Shown here piece after piece: positions 17,846-26,243 of a DNA stretch of 64,000 nucleotides (the first letter of the stretch is position 1; each line of letters starts with the position of its first letter). The translations under genes were made by a program, and so were the position numbers. Below the pieces are notes generated by a model, which saw nothing but the letters and a program-made list of their open reading frames with translations, had not been told where the DNA came from and did no database searches. Origin of the DNA: JANQGH01 sp039177555 (GTDB taxonomy: Bacteria > Pseudomonadota > Alphaproteobacteria > DSM-16000 > Inquilinaceae); NCBI GenBank assembly GCA_039177555.1, contig JBCDFV010000017.1:18901-82900 (forward strand), read 5' to 3'.

Positions 17846-18771
17846 TGGCCGTCGATCCCAGCTATCTGGACTATCCGCTGCGCAAGCGCGGCATGGATCA
17901 CGACCATTACACCTTCCGGCGCCACGGCGAACATCCGCGCATGGTCTGGCCGGGCGGCGCGCGCGTTGCCCTCTGGCTGGTGCCGATCGTCGAGTTCTTC
18001 CCGCTGAACATGCAGGACGGTCCGTTCGCCGTGCCGGGCGGCATGGGACGGCCCTATCCGGACTATTGGAACTACACGCTGCGCGACTACGGCAATCGTG
18101 TCGGCCTCGCGCGTGTCTTCAGAGTGCTGGATGCCCGCGGGGTGAAGGCCAGCGTCGCCTTCAATGCGCGGGCGGCGGAGCGCTACCCCTATTGGGTCGA
18201 CCAGACGGTGGCGCGCGGGTGGGAGGTTATGGCCCATGGCTGGGACATGAATCATGTCCACCGGGCCGAGTGGGATCATGGGTTTGAGGGGTCGCTTATA
18301 CGGCGTTCGGTCGAGACGTTGCGCCGCCTTTCCGGACAGCCGGTCGAGGGCTGGCTGTCGCCGGCCAACGCGCTTTCCGACAACACGACCCATCTGGTCG
18401 CCGCCGCCGGCTGTCGCTACACCGCCGACTGGGTGAATGACGAGTTGCCCTATGAGATGACGACCGACAGCGGCCCGGTCTGGTCCATGCCGCTGGGCCA
18501 CGAGCTGTCGGACATCCGCCTGATCACCGGCTACAACCAACGCGCCGAGGCGTGGGCCGAGCAGGTGATCGACGCCTTCGACTTTCTCCATCACGAGGCG
18601 GGCGAGGCCGGCGGTCGCGTGCTGGCGTTGCCCTTGCACCCCTGGGTGATTGGCGTGCCGCACCGCATCGGGCGCCTTGCCGCCGTGCTCGACCAAATCT
18701 TGGACCGCGAGGGCGTCTGGTGCGCGACCGGGGCGGAGATTCTCGACGCTGCCAGGGGGAGCAACCCGTGA
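17845..18771 (+). CDS. Polysaccharide deacetylase (NodB/PuuE-like) family protein, copy 2
   Basis: A 308-residue paralog of the gene immediately upstream. Matching blocks are VALWLVPIVEFFPL, RDYGNRVGLARVFRVL, WEVMAHGWDMNHVHR (the likely metal site, richer in His than in copy 1), GWLSPANALSDNT and ALPLHPWVIGVPHRIG. Identity between copies is clear but moderate. Different residues in the metal loop suggest different substrates, or one catalytic and one accessory subunit. Its stop overlaps the GTG of the next gene. Confidence 0.85.
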   Translation: MAVDPSYLDYPLRKRGMDHDHYTFRRHGEHPRMVWPGGARVALWLVPIVEFFPLNMQDGPFAVPGGMGRPYPDYWNYTLRDYGNRVGLARVFRVLDARGVKASVAFNARAAERYPYWVDQTVARGWEVMAHGWDMNHVHRAEWDHGFEGSLIRRSVETLRRLSGQPVEGWLSPANALSDNTTHLVAAAGCRYTADWVNDELPYEMTTDSGPVWSMPLGHELSDIRLITGYNQRAEAWAEQVIDAFDFLHHEAGEAGGRVLALPLHPWVIGVPHRIGRLAAVLDQILDREGVWCATGAEILDAARGSNP

Positions 18772-20135
18772 CCGAACTTGCGCCGATCACCCGCCTTGCG
18801 GGCGCCTTTGCCGCCGTGACCAGCTTCGACGATGTGCCGGACGCGGCGGTCGAGACCGTGCGGCTGGGCTTCACGGACGTCATTGCCGTCCTGCTTGCCG
18901 GCATCGGCGAGCCGGTGACCGAGGCGGTCAGGCGCTACGCGGAAGCATTTGGCGGCAAGCCGGAGGCGCCCGCCTTACTGGGCCAAGTCCGTCTGCCGGC
19001 GGAGTTCGCCGCGATGCTCGATGCCGTCGCCGCCCACGCCCACGACTATGATGACTACGCCTATTCCAACCACCCCAGCGCGGTGCTGGTCCCCGCCATC
19101 CTGGCCGCCGCCGCGTTGAAGCCTGCGGACGGTCGGCGGCTGGCCACGGCCTATGCGGTCGGCTACGAGATTTGGGGCGCCCTGATGGTCCGAGAGCCCG
19201 ATCACCTGCACACCAAGGGCTGGCACCCGACAGCCGTGTTTGGCCCGGTCGGTGCGGCGGCCGCCGCCGCCCACATCCTCGGGCTGGATGCCGGTGACGC
19301 GACCATGGCGATCGCGCTGGCGGCGTCCCATGCCGGCGGCGTCATGTCGAACTTTGGGTCGATGACCAAGCCCTACCATGCCGGCCGGGCCGCCGAGGCG
19401 GGCCTGCGCGCCTGCCGTCTTGTCGCCGCCGGCATGACGGCCCGCGACGATGCGTTGGAGGCCGACACCGGCCTGATGGCCGCCCTGTCACCCTCGGGCC
19501 AGGTCGACCGCACCTCGGACCCCGAATTCGGCCGGCGCTGGCTGATCACGAACGCCGGCCTCAACATCAAAAAGTACCCGACCGTGGGCGCCTCGCAACG
19601 CTGCATCGATGCGATCCTGGAGCTGCGGCAAACGACGGACATCCCGCTTGAGCGGATCGTTTCCGTGCGCCCTCGCGTCTCGGTCAAGCACGCCAAGGTG
19701 ATGCCGTTCGACGACCCCAAACGCCCGGCCGAGGCGAAGTTCTCGCTCAGCTTTGCCTGCGCCGCCGCCCTGCGCTTTGGCCAAGTCTCTCTGGCGGAAC
19801 TGCGCCAGGACCGGCTTGACGATCCGCAGTTGCGCGCGCTGATGGCCAAGGTCGCGGTCGACGCCGTTGAGGATTACGATCCCGACTACCCGGTTGCCAC
19901 GCCCTGGGATGTGGTGCGCATCGACCTGGATGACGGCCGCACGCTGGAGACACCGAAGGTCCGGCGGGCCAGCGGCCATGCCGACAACCCGCTCAACGTG
20001 GACGGGATCTGGCACAAGTTTCGATCCTGCGCCGCTGACGCCGGCTTGCCCGAAAGCGACGCGCGGCGCGTCTTCGACTGGTGTCAGCACATCGAACGCC
20101 AGACGGACCTGTCGGGCCTGCTTGTGTTCAGCTAA
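18768..20135 (+). CDS. MmgE/PrpD family protein
   Basis: A 455-residue protein of the 2-methylcitrate dehydratase/iminodisuccinate epimerase/cis-aconitate decarboxylase superfamily. Typical blocks are AHAHDYDDYAYSNHPSAVL (about 85-103), GWHPTAVFGPVGAAAAAAH (about 151-169), MTKPYHAGRAAEAGL (about 198) and KKYPTVGASQRCIDAI (about 267). GTG 18768 overlaps the stop of the deacetylase gene; a frame open further upstream would lie inside that gene. Propionate catabolism is unlikely because no methylcitrate synthase or lyase gene is nearby. It probably dehydrates or epimerises an acid made by the deacetylase pair. Confidence 0.88.
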   Translation: MTELAPITRLAGAFAAVTSFDDVPDAAVETVRLGFTDVIAVLLAGIGEPVTEAVRRYAEAFGGKPEAPALLGQVRLPAEFAAMLDAVAAHAHDYDDYAYSNHPSAVLVPAILAAAALKPADGRRLATAYAVGYEIWGALMVREPDHLHTKGWHPTAVFGPVGAAAAAAHILGLDAGDATMAIALAASHAGGVMSNFGSMTKPYHAGRAAEAGLRACRLVAAGMTARDDALEADTGLMAALSPSGQVDRTSDPEFGRRWLITNAGLNIKKYPTVGASQRCIDAILELRQTTDIPLERIVSVRPRVSVKHAKVMPFDDPKRPAEAKFSLSFACAAALRFGQVSLAELRQDRLDDPQLRALMAKVAVDAVEDYDPDYPVATPWDVVRIDLDDGRTLETPKVRRASGHADNPLNVDGIWHKFRSCAADAGLPESDARRVFDWCQHIERQTDLSGLLVFS

Positions 20136-20163
20136 GTGATAAAGCCGACCCAGCGGGGGATAG

Positions 20164-20355
20164 CGCGTTTCGCCCGACGGGATCGACATCCACCAGGTCG
20201 CCAACGCCCTGGCCGACCGGGCGTCGATCAGCATTCATGTCTATGGCGGCAACATCGGCCGCATTCAGCGCCACGTGTGCGATCGGGAGACCGGCGAAGC
20301 ACGGCCGTTCGTTTCGGCCTACTCGAACAGCACGCTGCCGAACCTGTGGGGCTGA
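20164..20355 (+). pseudogene. C-terminal remnant of a cupin/cysteine-dioxygenase-like protein
   Basis: From just after a TAG at 20161 to a TGA at 20353 one frame reads about 63 residues including ISIHVYGGNIGRIQRHVCD and PFVSAYSNSTLPNLWG. These are the closing strands of a cysteine-dioxygenase-like cupin: the SIHVYG motif with its metal His, then a RHV block and a VSxY segment. There is no start codon in place and the N-terminal two thirds are missing. It is a decayed fragment between the convergent PrpD and amidase genes, ending 2 bases before the amidase stop. Confidence 0.65.
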
Positions 20356-20356
20356 C

Positions 20357-21643
20357 CTAGGCACCGGCCACCACGGCGCGCGCCGGCAGATCGAGCGCCC
20401 TCACGGCAAACGCGGCGACCGGAAACAGATGGTCGCCCCAGCCGGTCGGGTCGATCAGCTGCACTCCGAGCGGCAGGCCGGACGGCCCCGTGCCGACCGG
20501 CAGGCTGATCGTGCCGACATGCAGCAAGGTCCACAGCCGGTGCATGGCGGCGTTGCCAGTGCTGTCCAGACCGACGGTGGCCTCGCCCAGGGCGGCCGGT
20601 GTGACCAGGATTTCGCCGGGCCCGGTCAGCGCCTGCAGCGTCGCCAGGGCACGGGCGCGGATCTGCCAGGCCTCGGCCAAGGCCTGGTCGTCGGCGGTCA
20701 TGCCGAGCTCGATGTATGTGCTGATCGACGGGCTCAGGCGCGCTCGGTCGGTGCGCCAGAGATCGCGGAACGAGCGGGCCATGCCGGCCGCCATGATCAG
20801 GCGGTGACGATCATCGGCCGCATGAAAGATCTCCGGCAAGACCAGATCGCGCACGGTGGCGCCAGCCGTCGCCAGCCGGTCCACGCTGTCCGTAACCACA
20901 TCGATCATGGCTTCGTCGACCTGGTCCATGTTCGGCGGCACCAGCTTGACAAAGCGGACGGATGCCGGCGGCTCGGTCAGCCGCGCGCGGTTCTCCAACA
21001 GGCTGGCCACCGTCGCGATATCGTCCAGCGTCGCACCATGGAGACCGATCGTGTCCAGAGCCGGTGCCAGAGGACGCAGCCCCTCAACGCCGATCGTCCC
21101 GAAGGGCGGCTTGTAGCCATAGACCCCGCAATAGGACGCCGGGCGCACGGTCGATCCGCCGGTCTGGGTCGTCAGCGCGACATGGGCCTGCCCATCCGCC
21201 ACGGCGGCGGCAGAACCTTGCGACGAACCGCCGGGGGTGCGCGCCGGATCATGCGGGTTGCGGGTCGGACCCGGTGCTTGGAAGGCGAACTCGGTCGTCA
21301 CCGTCTTGCCGAGGATCACCGCGCCAGCGGCTCTCAGCGCCGCGACGCATGCGGCATCTTCGTTGGTCCAATGGCCTTCGAAGATGGGCGAGTTGCATTG
21401 TGTCGGCATATCGACCGTGGCCAGCACGTCCTTCACGCCGACCGTCAGACCCGCCAGCGGGCCCCTTGCCGTTCCGGCCTGCCGCAGGGCCAGGTTCGGG
21501 TCGAGATGGGCCCAGGCCCTGACCGCGTGATCGCGCTGCGCAAACCGCGCCAGTTGCGCTTCGACGATGTCGACCACGGTTTGCCGGCCGTCGGCGACCG
21601 CCACGACCGACTGTCCCCCGGAGAGCATCGCGGCGGACGTCAC
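20357..21643 (-). CDS. Amidase signature family hydrolase
   Basis: A 428-residue amidase with the Ser-cisSer-Lys triad: Lys in LTVGVKDVLATV, the Gly/Ser-rich core PGGSSQGSAAAVADG and the nucleophile region LTTQTGGSTVRPAS. It hydrolyses a carboxamide to acid and ammonia; substrates vary widely in this family. The start is GTG 21643, overlapping the stop of the upstream HMG-CoA-lyase gene (GTGA), so the two are coupled; an ATG lies five codons in. No signal peptide is seen. With the lyase and divergent CoA-transferase it could feed a branched acid into CoA metabolism. Confidence 0.9.
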   Translation of the reverse strand: MTSAAMLSGGQSVVAVADGRQTVVDIVEAQLARFAQRDHAVRAWAHLDPNLALRQAGTARGPLAGLTVGVKDVLATVDMPTQCNSPIFEGHWTNEDAACVAALRAAGAVILGKTVTTEFAFQAPGPTRNPHDPARTPGGSSQGSAAAVADGQAHVALTTQTGGSTVRPASYCGVYGYKPPFGTIGVEGLRPLAPALDTIGLHGATLDDIATVASLLENRARLTEPPASVRFVKLVPPNMDQVDEAMIDVVTDSVDRLATAGATVRDLVLPEIFHAADDRHRLIMAAGMARSFRDLWRTDRARLSPSISTYIELGMTADDQALAEAWQIRARALATLQALTGPGEILVTPAALGEATVGLDSTGNAAMHRLWTLLHVGTISLPVGTGPSGLPLGVQLIDPTGWGDHLFPVAAFAVRALDLPARAVVAGA

Positions 21644-22551
21644 GCGGCCTTGGCGTCAGGCGGAAACAGGCCGGCCTTGTGCAGCATGCCGGGTGCGGTG
21701 ATGCCCAGTTGCTGTTCCAGCCATGTGGCCGTGTCGATCAGCTTGGCGGCGTCGACGCCCGTGGCCACGCCCATACGGTCCAGCATATAGACTAGATCCT
21801 CGGTCGGGATGTTGCCGGTCGCCGCCGGGGCAAACGGGCAGCCGCCCACGCCGCCGATGGAACTGTCGATCCGTTCGACCCCGGCCTCGACCGCCGCATA
21901 GGCGTTGGCGATGCCGGTGTTGCGGGTGTTGTGCAGATGGATGCGCAAGGGCCGATCGCCGATCGCCGACTTCACCGCCGCCACCCGTTCGGTGATATCG
22001 GTCGGCGCGGCCACCCCGATGGTGTCGGCCAGCGCGATTTCCGACGCGCCCAGTGCGGCGGCTCGTGCCGCCAGGTCTACGATCCGATCCACCGGCACCT
22101 CGCCTTCGAACGGGCAGCCGAAACTGGCGCCGATGGTCAGGCCCAGCGACACGCCGTCCGCCGCCGCACCTTCGGCGATTTCGGCGAACTGGCCCACGGT
22201 CGCGTCGATCGCCGCGCCCTGATTGCGCTGATTGAAGGTTTCCGAGGCGACGACGACGAAATTGACCTCATCCACGCCGGCGGCAACCGCCCGATCATAG
22301 CCGCGCCTGTTCAAGGCCAGGCCGATATAGCGGGCGCACCCGTCGCGCGGCAGTGCCGCCATGACGGCCTCGGCGTCGGCCATCTGGGGCACGCGTTTGG
22401 GATTGACGAAGCTGGCCACCTCCAGGCGCCCGATCCCGGCGTCGATCGCCCGGCTGATCAGATCAACCTTTTGCGCCGTCGACAGCAGGGTCTTCTCGTT
22501 CTGAATGCCGTCACGGGGGGACACTTCGATGATTTCGACGCGGCGTGTCAT
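21640..22551 (-). CDS. mvaB: Hydroxymethylglutaryl-CoA lyase family protein
   Basis: A 303-residue HMG-CoA lyase-like TIM-barrel protein. The catalytic Arg/Asp are in EVSPRDGIQNE (about 8-18), the metal His pair in IHLHNTRNTG, and the loop Cys in GGVGGCPFAPAATGN. These residues match lyases that split HMG-CoA into acetoacetate and acetyl-CoA, though relatives cleave other acyl-CoAs. ATG 22551 follows a CAGGAGAG ribosome site; an in-frame start 234 bases upstream would cross the divergent promoter. It shares that 180-base region, with two GTATAC palindromes, with the CoA-transferase gene. Confidence 0.88.
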   Translation of the reverse strand: MTRRVEIIEVSPRDGIQNEKTLLSTAQKVDLISRAIDAGIGRLEVASFVNPKRVPQMADAEAVMAALPRDGCARYIGLALNRRGYDRAVAAGVDEVNFVVVASETFNQRNQGAAIDATVGQFAEIAEGAAADGVSLGLTIGASFGCPFEGEVPVDRIVDLAARAAALGASEIALADTIGVAAPTDITERVAAVKSAIGDRPLRIHLHNTRNTGIANAYAAVEAGVERIDSSIGGVGGCPFAPAATGNIPTEDLVYMLDRMGVATGVDAAKLIDTATWLEQQLGITAPGMLHKAGLFPPDAKAA

Positions 22552-22592
22552 GGGCTGCGACTCTCCTGCTCTCTGGCGCCTCAATTCACAAG

Positions 22593-22602
22593 ATGTATAC
22601 AT
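22593..22602. promoter_or_regulatory. GTATAC palindrome, candidate GntR operator
   Basis: ATGTATACAT is a perfect 10-bp palindrome, 42 bases upstream of the HMG-CoA-lyase start. It is one of two sites in this divergent promoter region. Confidence 0.55.
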
Positions 22603-22655
22603 GAACCTCGATCCGCCAGCAAAAAGCGCCGATACGGCTTTCAGGATACCGGGTT

Positions 22656-22667
22656 TTTGTATACATA
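22656..22667. promoter_or_regulatory. GTATAC palindrome, candidate GntR operator
   Basis: The core TTGTATACAT lies 65 bases upstream of the CoA-transferase start and 64 bases from the other copy in the same divergent region. A pair of sites fits simultaneous control of both directions. Confidence 0.55.
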
Positions 22668-22731
22668 GAATGGATCTTACCGCATCCCGCACCGACATCG
22701 AACTCAGCAAAAGCAGGCCCAAAACACTACC

Positions 22732-23979
22732 ATGACAACAAGCGACAGCCCAGCCGCCGACGGCGACACCAAGGCCACGACGCATGGCCGCGCCGGCCCA
22801 CTAACCGACCTGCGCGTGGTCGAGATGGGCCAGCTTCTCGCCGGGCCGTTTTGCGGGCAATTGCTGGCTGATTTCGGCGCCGAGGTGATCAAGATCGAAC
22901 CGCCGGGCGCGGGCGACCCGATGCGGCAATGGGGTCGCGAGAAGCCGCACGGCAAATCGCTGTGGTTTCCTGTCGTCGGCCGCAACAAGAAGTCGATCAC
23001 CCTGAACCTGCGCGAGGCCGATGGCCAGCAGCTTGCTCGCGACCTGATCGCCAAGTCCGACATTCTGGTGGAGAATTTCCGCCCCGGCACGTTGGAGCGC
23101 TGGGGCCTCGGCTACGAAGCCCTGTCCGCGCTCAATCCGGGCCTGGTGATGGTGCGCGTGTCCGGCTTCGGCCAATCCGGGCCCTATGCCAAGCGCGCCG
23201 GCTTCGGCGCCATCGGCGAGGCCATGGGCGGCCTGCGCTATGTCATGGGCGATGCGGACCGGCCGCCGTCGCGCGCCGGCATTTCGATCGGCGACGAGTT
23301 GGCGGCGACCTACGCCGCGCTGGGTGCGATGATGGCCATTCACCATCGGGCGCGCACGGGACGGGGGCAGATCGTCGACAGCGCGATCTACGAGGCCGTT
23401 CTGGCGATGATGGAATCGCTGGTCACCGAATACGACCAGGCGGACTTCATCCGTCCGCGCACGGGCGCGATCCTGCCCAATGTCGCGCCGTCGAACGTCT
23501 ATCCGACCAGCGACGGCGAGGTTTTGATCGCGGCGAACCAGGACACCGTGTTCGCGCGCCTGGCCACCGCCATGGGCCGGCCGGATCTGGCAGAGGACGA
23601 AAGATACAAGACCCATTCCGCCCGCGGCGCCCACCAGGCGGAGCTGGATGACCTGATCGCCACCTGGTCGCGGACCCTGACCAGCGACGACGTGCTGGCC
23701 TTGATGGAAAGCAACGGCGTGCCGGCCGGCCTGATTTACCGCGCACCGGAGATGCTGGCCGACCCGCATTTCCGGGCCCGCCAGGCGATCATCGACGCGC
23801 CCAATCACGACTACGGCACGCTGAAGATGCAGAATGTCGTGCCGCGCCTGACCGAAACGCCCGGCGCCGTCCATGCCAGCGCGCCGCATCTGGGCGAACA
23901 CAACGAAGCCGTCTATCGCGACCTTCTGGGCCTGTCGCGCGAACGCCTGACGGCCTTGAGCGAAGCCGGCATTATCTGA
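22732..23979 (+). CDS. CaiB/BaiF family CoA-transferase (type III)
   Basis: A 415-residue family III CoA-transferase, which moves CoA between carboxylic acids through an Asp-linked intermediate. Recognisable parts are EMGQLLAGPFCGQLLADFG near the N terminus, the NLREADGQQL segment, and GISIGDELAATYAALGAM, which contains the likely catalytic Asp (about residue 185). Divergent from the HMG-CoA-lyase/amidase unit and probably co-regulated through the shared GTATAC sites; it would activate the acid that the lyase then cleaves. The substrate is not deducible. Confidence 0.9.
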   Translation: MTTSDSPAADGDTKATTHGRAGPLTDLRVVEMGQLLAGPFCGQLLADFGAEVIKIEPPGAGDPMRQWGREKPHGKSLWFPVVGRNKKSITLNLREADGQQLARDLIAKSDILVENFRPGTLERWGLGYEALSALNPGLVMVRVSGFGQSGPYAKRAGFGAIGEAMGGLRYVMGDADRPPSRAGISIGDELAATYAALGAMMAIHHRARTGRGQIVDSAIYEAVLAMMESLVTEYDQADFIRPRTGAILPNVAPSNVYPTSDGEVLIAANQDTVFARLATAMGRPDLAEDERYKTHSARGAHQAELDDLIATWSRTLTSDDVLALMESNGVPAGLIYRAPEMLADPHFRARQAIIDAPNHDYGTLKMQNVVPRLTETPGAVHASAPHLGEHNEAVYRDLLGLSRERLTALSEAGII

Positions 23980-24045
23980 CCGTGGGGCGCGGCTGACCCC
24001 ATGGGCGTTGAGTTCCACCCGAACCGGGCTTAAGACCGAGACGTG

Positions 24046-24801
24046 ATGGCTTCCGATCCTGCTTCGCCCCTGTCGATCCACGATGCCGCCCAGCGGCTGG
24101 GCCTGGAGCCAGTGGTGCTGCGTGCCCTGGTCCACGCCAAACGCGTACCGGCGTTTCGGGACAATCAGAACCGTTGGCGCGTGCGCATCGATGCATCGGT
24201 GACGGAGGCGATCGCCAAGGCCCCTGCGGCCGAACGGACGCCCTCGCCCACCGTTTTGTCGGAGGAGATCGCCGAGCTAACCGCGCTGTTGAGGGATCAG
24301 ACGACGCTCGTGACGTCGCTGAAAGCCTTGCTGGGGCGTCAGGACGCCCTGGTCGAACGGTTCGAAACCGTTGCGCAGTCGGCGCTGGCAGAGCGGGACC
24401 ATGTCCAACAGCAGGCCGATGCGCTGGATGCAAACCTTCGCCACAGTCTCGACCTGCTGACCCGCGCGATCGAGCGGGGCGAGTCTCTGAGCGAGCAACA
24501 AGCCGCGCTGCAGGGCAAGCTGGACCGGGCCGTCGGGCTGCTGGAACAGTCCGTGAGCGGACAAGAGAGGATCGTCGGCGCTGCGGGCCAGGCCGCGTCG
24601 GGCTTCGAACGGTCGCTCGACCTGCTGGAAAACGCCTCGGGCCAACCCAAGGCTGAACAGCTTGAAAACCAACTCAACCGGGCCCTGGACCTGGTGGACA
24701 GCATGGTCGGCGGCAAGGGGGGCGCAGCGACACCGGACGGGCCGGGCCAGAAGCGTGGCCTCTTTTCCGGCCTGCGCAGGCTGGTGGGCAGCCGCCCGTA
24801 A
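24046..24801 (+). CDS. Hypothetical protein with putative HTH and long coiled coil
   Basis: A 251-residue protein I cannot assign to a named family. Residues about 8-48 (LSIHDAAQRLGLEPVVLRAL then a WRVRI end) look like an excisionase/MerR-type winged helix used to read DNA or peptides. Residues about 70-215 are heptad-rich helix with few Pro or Gly, predicted coiled coil, and the C terminus is basic (GLFSGLRRLVGSRP). No signal or membrane segment is seen. GTG 24043 is an equally possible start. It stands alone, converging on the isochorismatase gene 6 bases away, and looks like a core chromosomal gene rather than part of a pathway. Confidence 0.7.
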   Translation: MASDPASPLSIHDAAQRLGLEPVVLRALVHAKRVPAFRDNQNRWRVRIDASVTEAIAKAPAAERTPSPTVLSEEIAELTALLRDQTTLVTSLKALLGRQDALVERFETVAQSALAERDHVQQQADALDANLRHSLDLLTRAIERGESLSEQQAALQGKLDRAVGLLEQSVSGQERIVGAAGQAASGFERSLDLLENASGQPKAEQLENQLNRALDLVDSMVGGKGGAATPDGPGQKRGLFSGLRRLVGSRP

Positions 24802-24807
24802 ACGGCG

Positions 24808-25443
24808 TCAGTGGTTGCGGCCGCGCACCTGGTCCAGATAGTCCAGCACCTCGTCCAGCGGCACGACATCCGCGTAGCGGCGCCCGACATCGCGCAGATT
24901 GTCGTCATGCGGCCGCTGATCGACGTCGCCGACGCAGGCCTCCGGCACGATCACGCGATAGCCGAGCGAGAAGGCATCGATCACGCTGGCGCGCACACAG
25001 CCAGAGGTGTTGCAGCCGGTGACGATCACGGTATCGACCCGCTCCTTGGTGAAATAGGACCCGACGGGGGTCTGAAAGAAGATCGACGGGCCGGTCTTGC
25101 AAAACACGGCGTCATAGTCGGGATCGTAGATGCGCGGGTCGAGTTCGGTTCCGGGCTTGCCATGGTGAAAGTCGTTCAGCACGGTCGGGATCTTCCAAAA
25201 CGGCGCGTCGCGACCGCTGGTATAGGCGGTATAGCAGCTCGCCACCGGCGCCTTCGCGGCCCGGGCCGCCTTCAGCAGGGTCGCAGTATCCCTGACGGCA
25301 TCCAGCACCATCGGTCGCCCGCCCAGCGGGAACTGCGGGTCGGTGAAGGCAGTCTGGAAGTCGACCACGATAATCCCCGGCCGCTCGCCAAAACCGATCC
25401 GTTCGTCCGGCTGATAACCTACTTGCTGATAGATATCGGGCAT
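24808..25443 (-). CDS. Isochorismatase-fold cysteine hydrolase (N-carbamoylsarcosine amidase-like)
   Basis: A 211-residue cysteine hydrolase. The triad is visible as Asp in GIIVVDFQTAFTDP (about 26), Lys in AVFCKTGPS (about 110) and Cys in VTGCNTSGCVRAS (second Cys, about 147). The TxxSGCVR form is that of N-carbamoylsarcosine amidohydrolase and similar amidases, which remove a carbamoyl group as CO2 and ammonia. ATG 25443 overlaps the stop of the YrdC-like gene (TGATG), placing it last in the hydantoinase transcript. This context supports action on the carbamoyl acid formed by HyuA/HyuB. A second, diverged copy lies at 35515-36150. Confidence 0.88.
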   Translation of the reverse strand: MPDIYQQVGYQPDERIGFGERPGIIVVDFQTAFTDPQFPLGGRPMVLDAVRDTATLLKAARAAKAPVASCYTAYTSGRDAPFWKIPTVLNDFHHGKPGTELDPRIYDPDYDAVFCKTGPSIFFQTPVGSYFTKERVDTVIVTGCNTSGCVRASVIDAFSLGYRVIVPEACVGDVDQRPHDDNLRDVGRRYADVVPLDEVLDYLDQVRGRNH

Positions 25444-26207
25444 CAAGCTCTCCAATTGGCGGGTTTCATGGCGGTCGCCTCGGTGATCGTCAGGTCGACA
25501 TCGAAGCGTGTCTTGAAGGCGGCGACAAGTCGGTCGAAGCAGACGCCGACGCGAATGATGGTGAAGTCTTCGAAATCGATGATCGTGCTCGACCGCCCCT
25601 CGGCGTTGGCATAGCGCGACCGGCCATAATCGAGCGTCAGGTCGGCCGCTTCGAACACCGGCGCATCGACCGATTGCAGGGTGTACTTGCTGCCCGACAG
25701 TGAGGTGTTGGCGGAGGAACCGAACACGGCGATGCCCCGCTCGGTCGCCTGCGCGGCGATCTCGTCATGCACTTGGCCGGCGTTCAACAGCATGTCCAGC
25801 GTGCCGGCCTTGGACGAGGAGGCGAGCACGAAGGGCTCCAGCCCGGCGAACACCGGGTGGCCCGCGTCGAAGGGTGCGACGACGGAAAAGGGCAGGCCCT
25901 CCTGTTCGATCATCTCGCGCACCATGGCGTGGCGATCTTCATCCATCCTGTGGATCTGCCGGCTGAGCCGCCAATCGGCGAACATGCCCGAGGGTTTTTC
26001 ATACGACCGGTTCTTGGCAGTGAAGATCCGCTTAATGCCGGCCTCGCGCATGGCAATGACCGCGTAGGCCACATCGAGGCCGACCACCGCCACGCCGCCT
26101 GTTTCCAGCGTGTCGAGCACGCGCGACACGTCTTGCCTCAGCGTCTGCGTCGGCACCGGATCGCTTGTCAGCCGATCGCCGGCCGTTTCGACCACGCCGG
26201 TCGTCAT
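25443..26207 (-). CDS. Sua5/YciO/YrdC-like protein in a hydantoinase operon
   Basis: A 254-residue protein with the YrdC signature: the nucleotide-binding KNRSYEKPSG (Lys and Arg of the KxR motif kept, about 66-75), FGSSANTSLSG and RSSTIIDFEDFTIIRVG near the C terminus. YrdC/Sua5 proteins make threonylcarbamoyl-AMP for tRNA, and the HypF version makes a carbamoyl adenylate. This one sits 36 bases downstream of HyuB and overlaps an amidase gene, so it is more likely a catabolic paralog than the tRNA enzyme. It lacks the C-terminal Sua5 domain. The family call is good; the function here is unknown. Confidence 0.8.
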   Translation of the reverse strand: MTTGVVETAGDRLTSDPVPTQTLRQDVSRVLDTLETGGVAVVGLDVAYAVIAMREAGIKRIFTAKNRSYEKPSGMFADWRLSRQIHRMDEDRHAMVREMIEQEGLPFSVVAPFDAGHPVFAGLEPFVLASSSKAGTLDMLLNAGQVHDEIAAQATERGIAVFGSSANTSLSGSKYTLQSVDAPVFEAADLTLDYGRSRYANAEGRSSTIIDFEDFTIIRVGVCFDRLVAAFKTRFDVDLTITEATAMKPANWRA

Positions 26208-26243
26208 GGTGCGGTCCTTGGCGCTGGTCGGTCGGATCGTCCC

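Noticed and set aside
20081..21790. A 569-codon plus-strand open frame opposite the amidase gene
   Set aside because: It is antisense to a well-supported amidase with an intact catalytic triad, and its His/Arg/Gly-rich composition is typical of GC-rich antisense frames.
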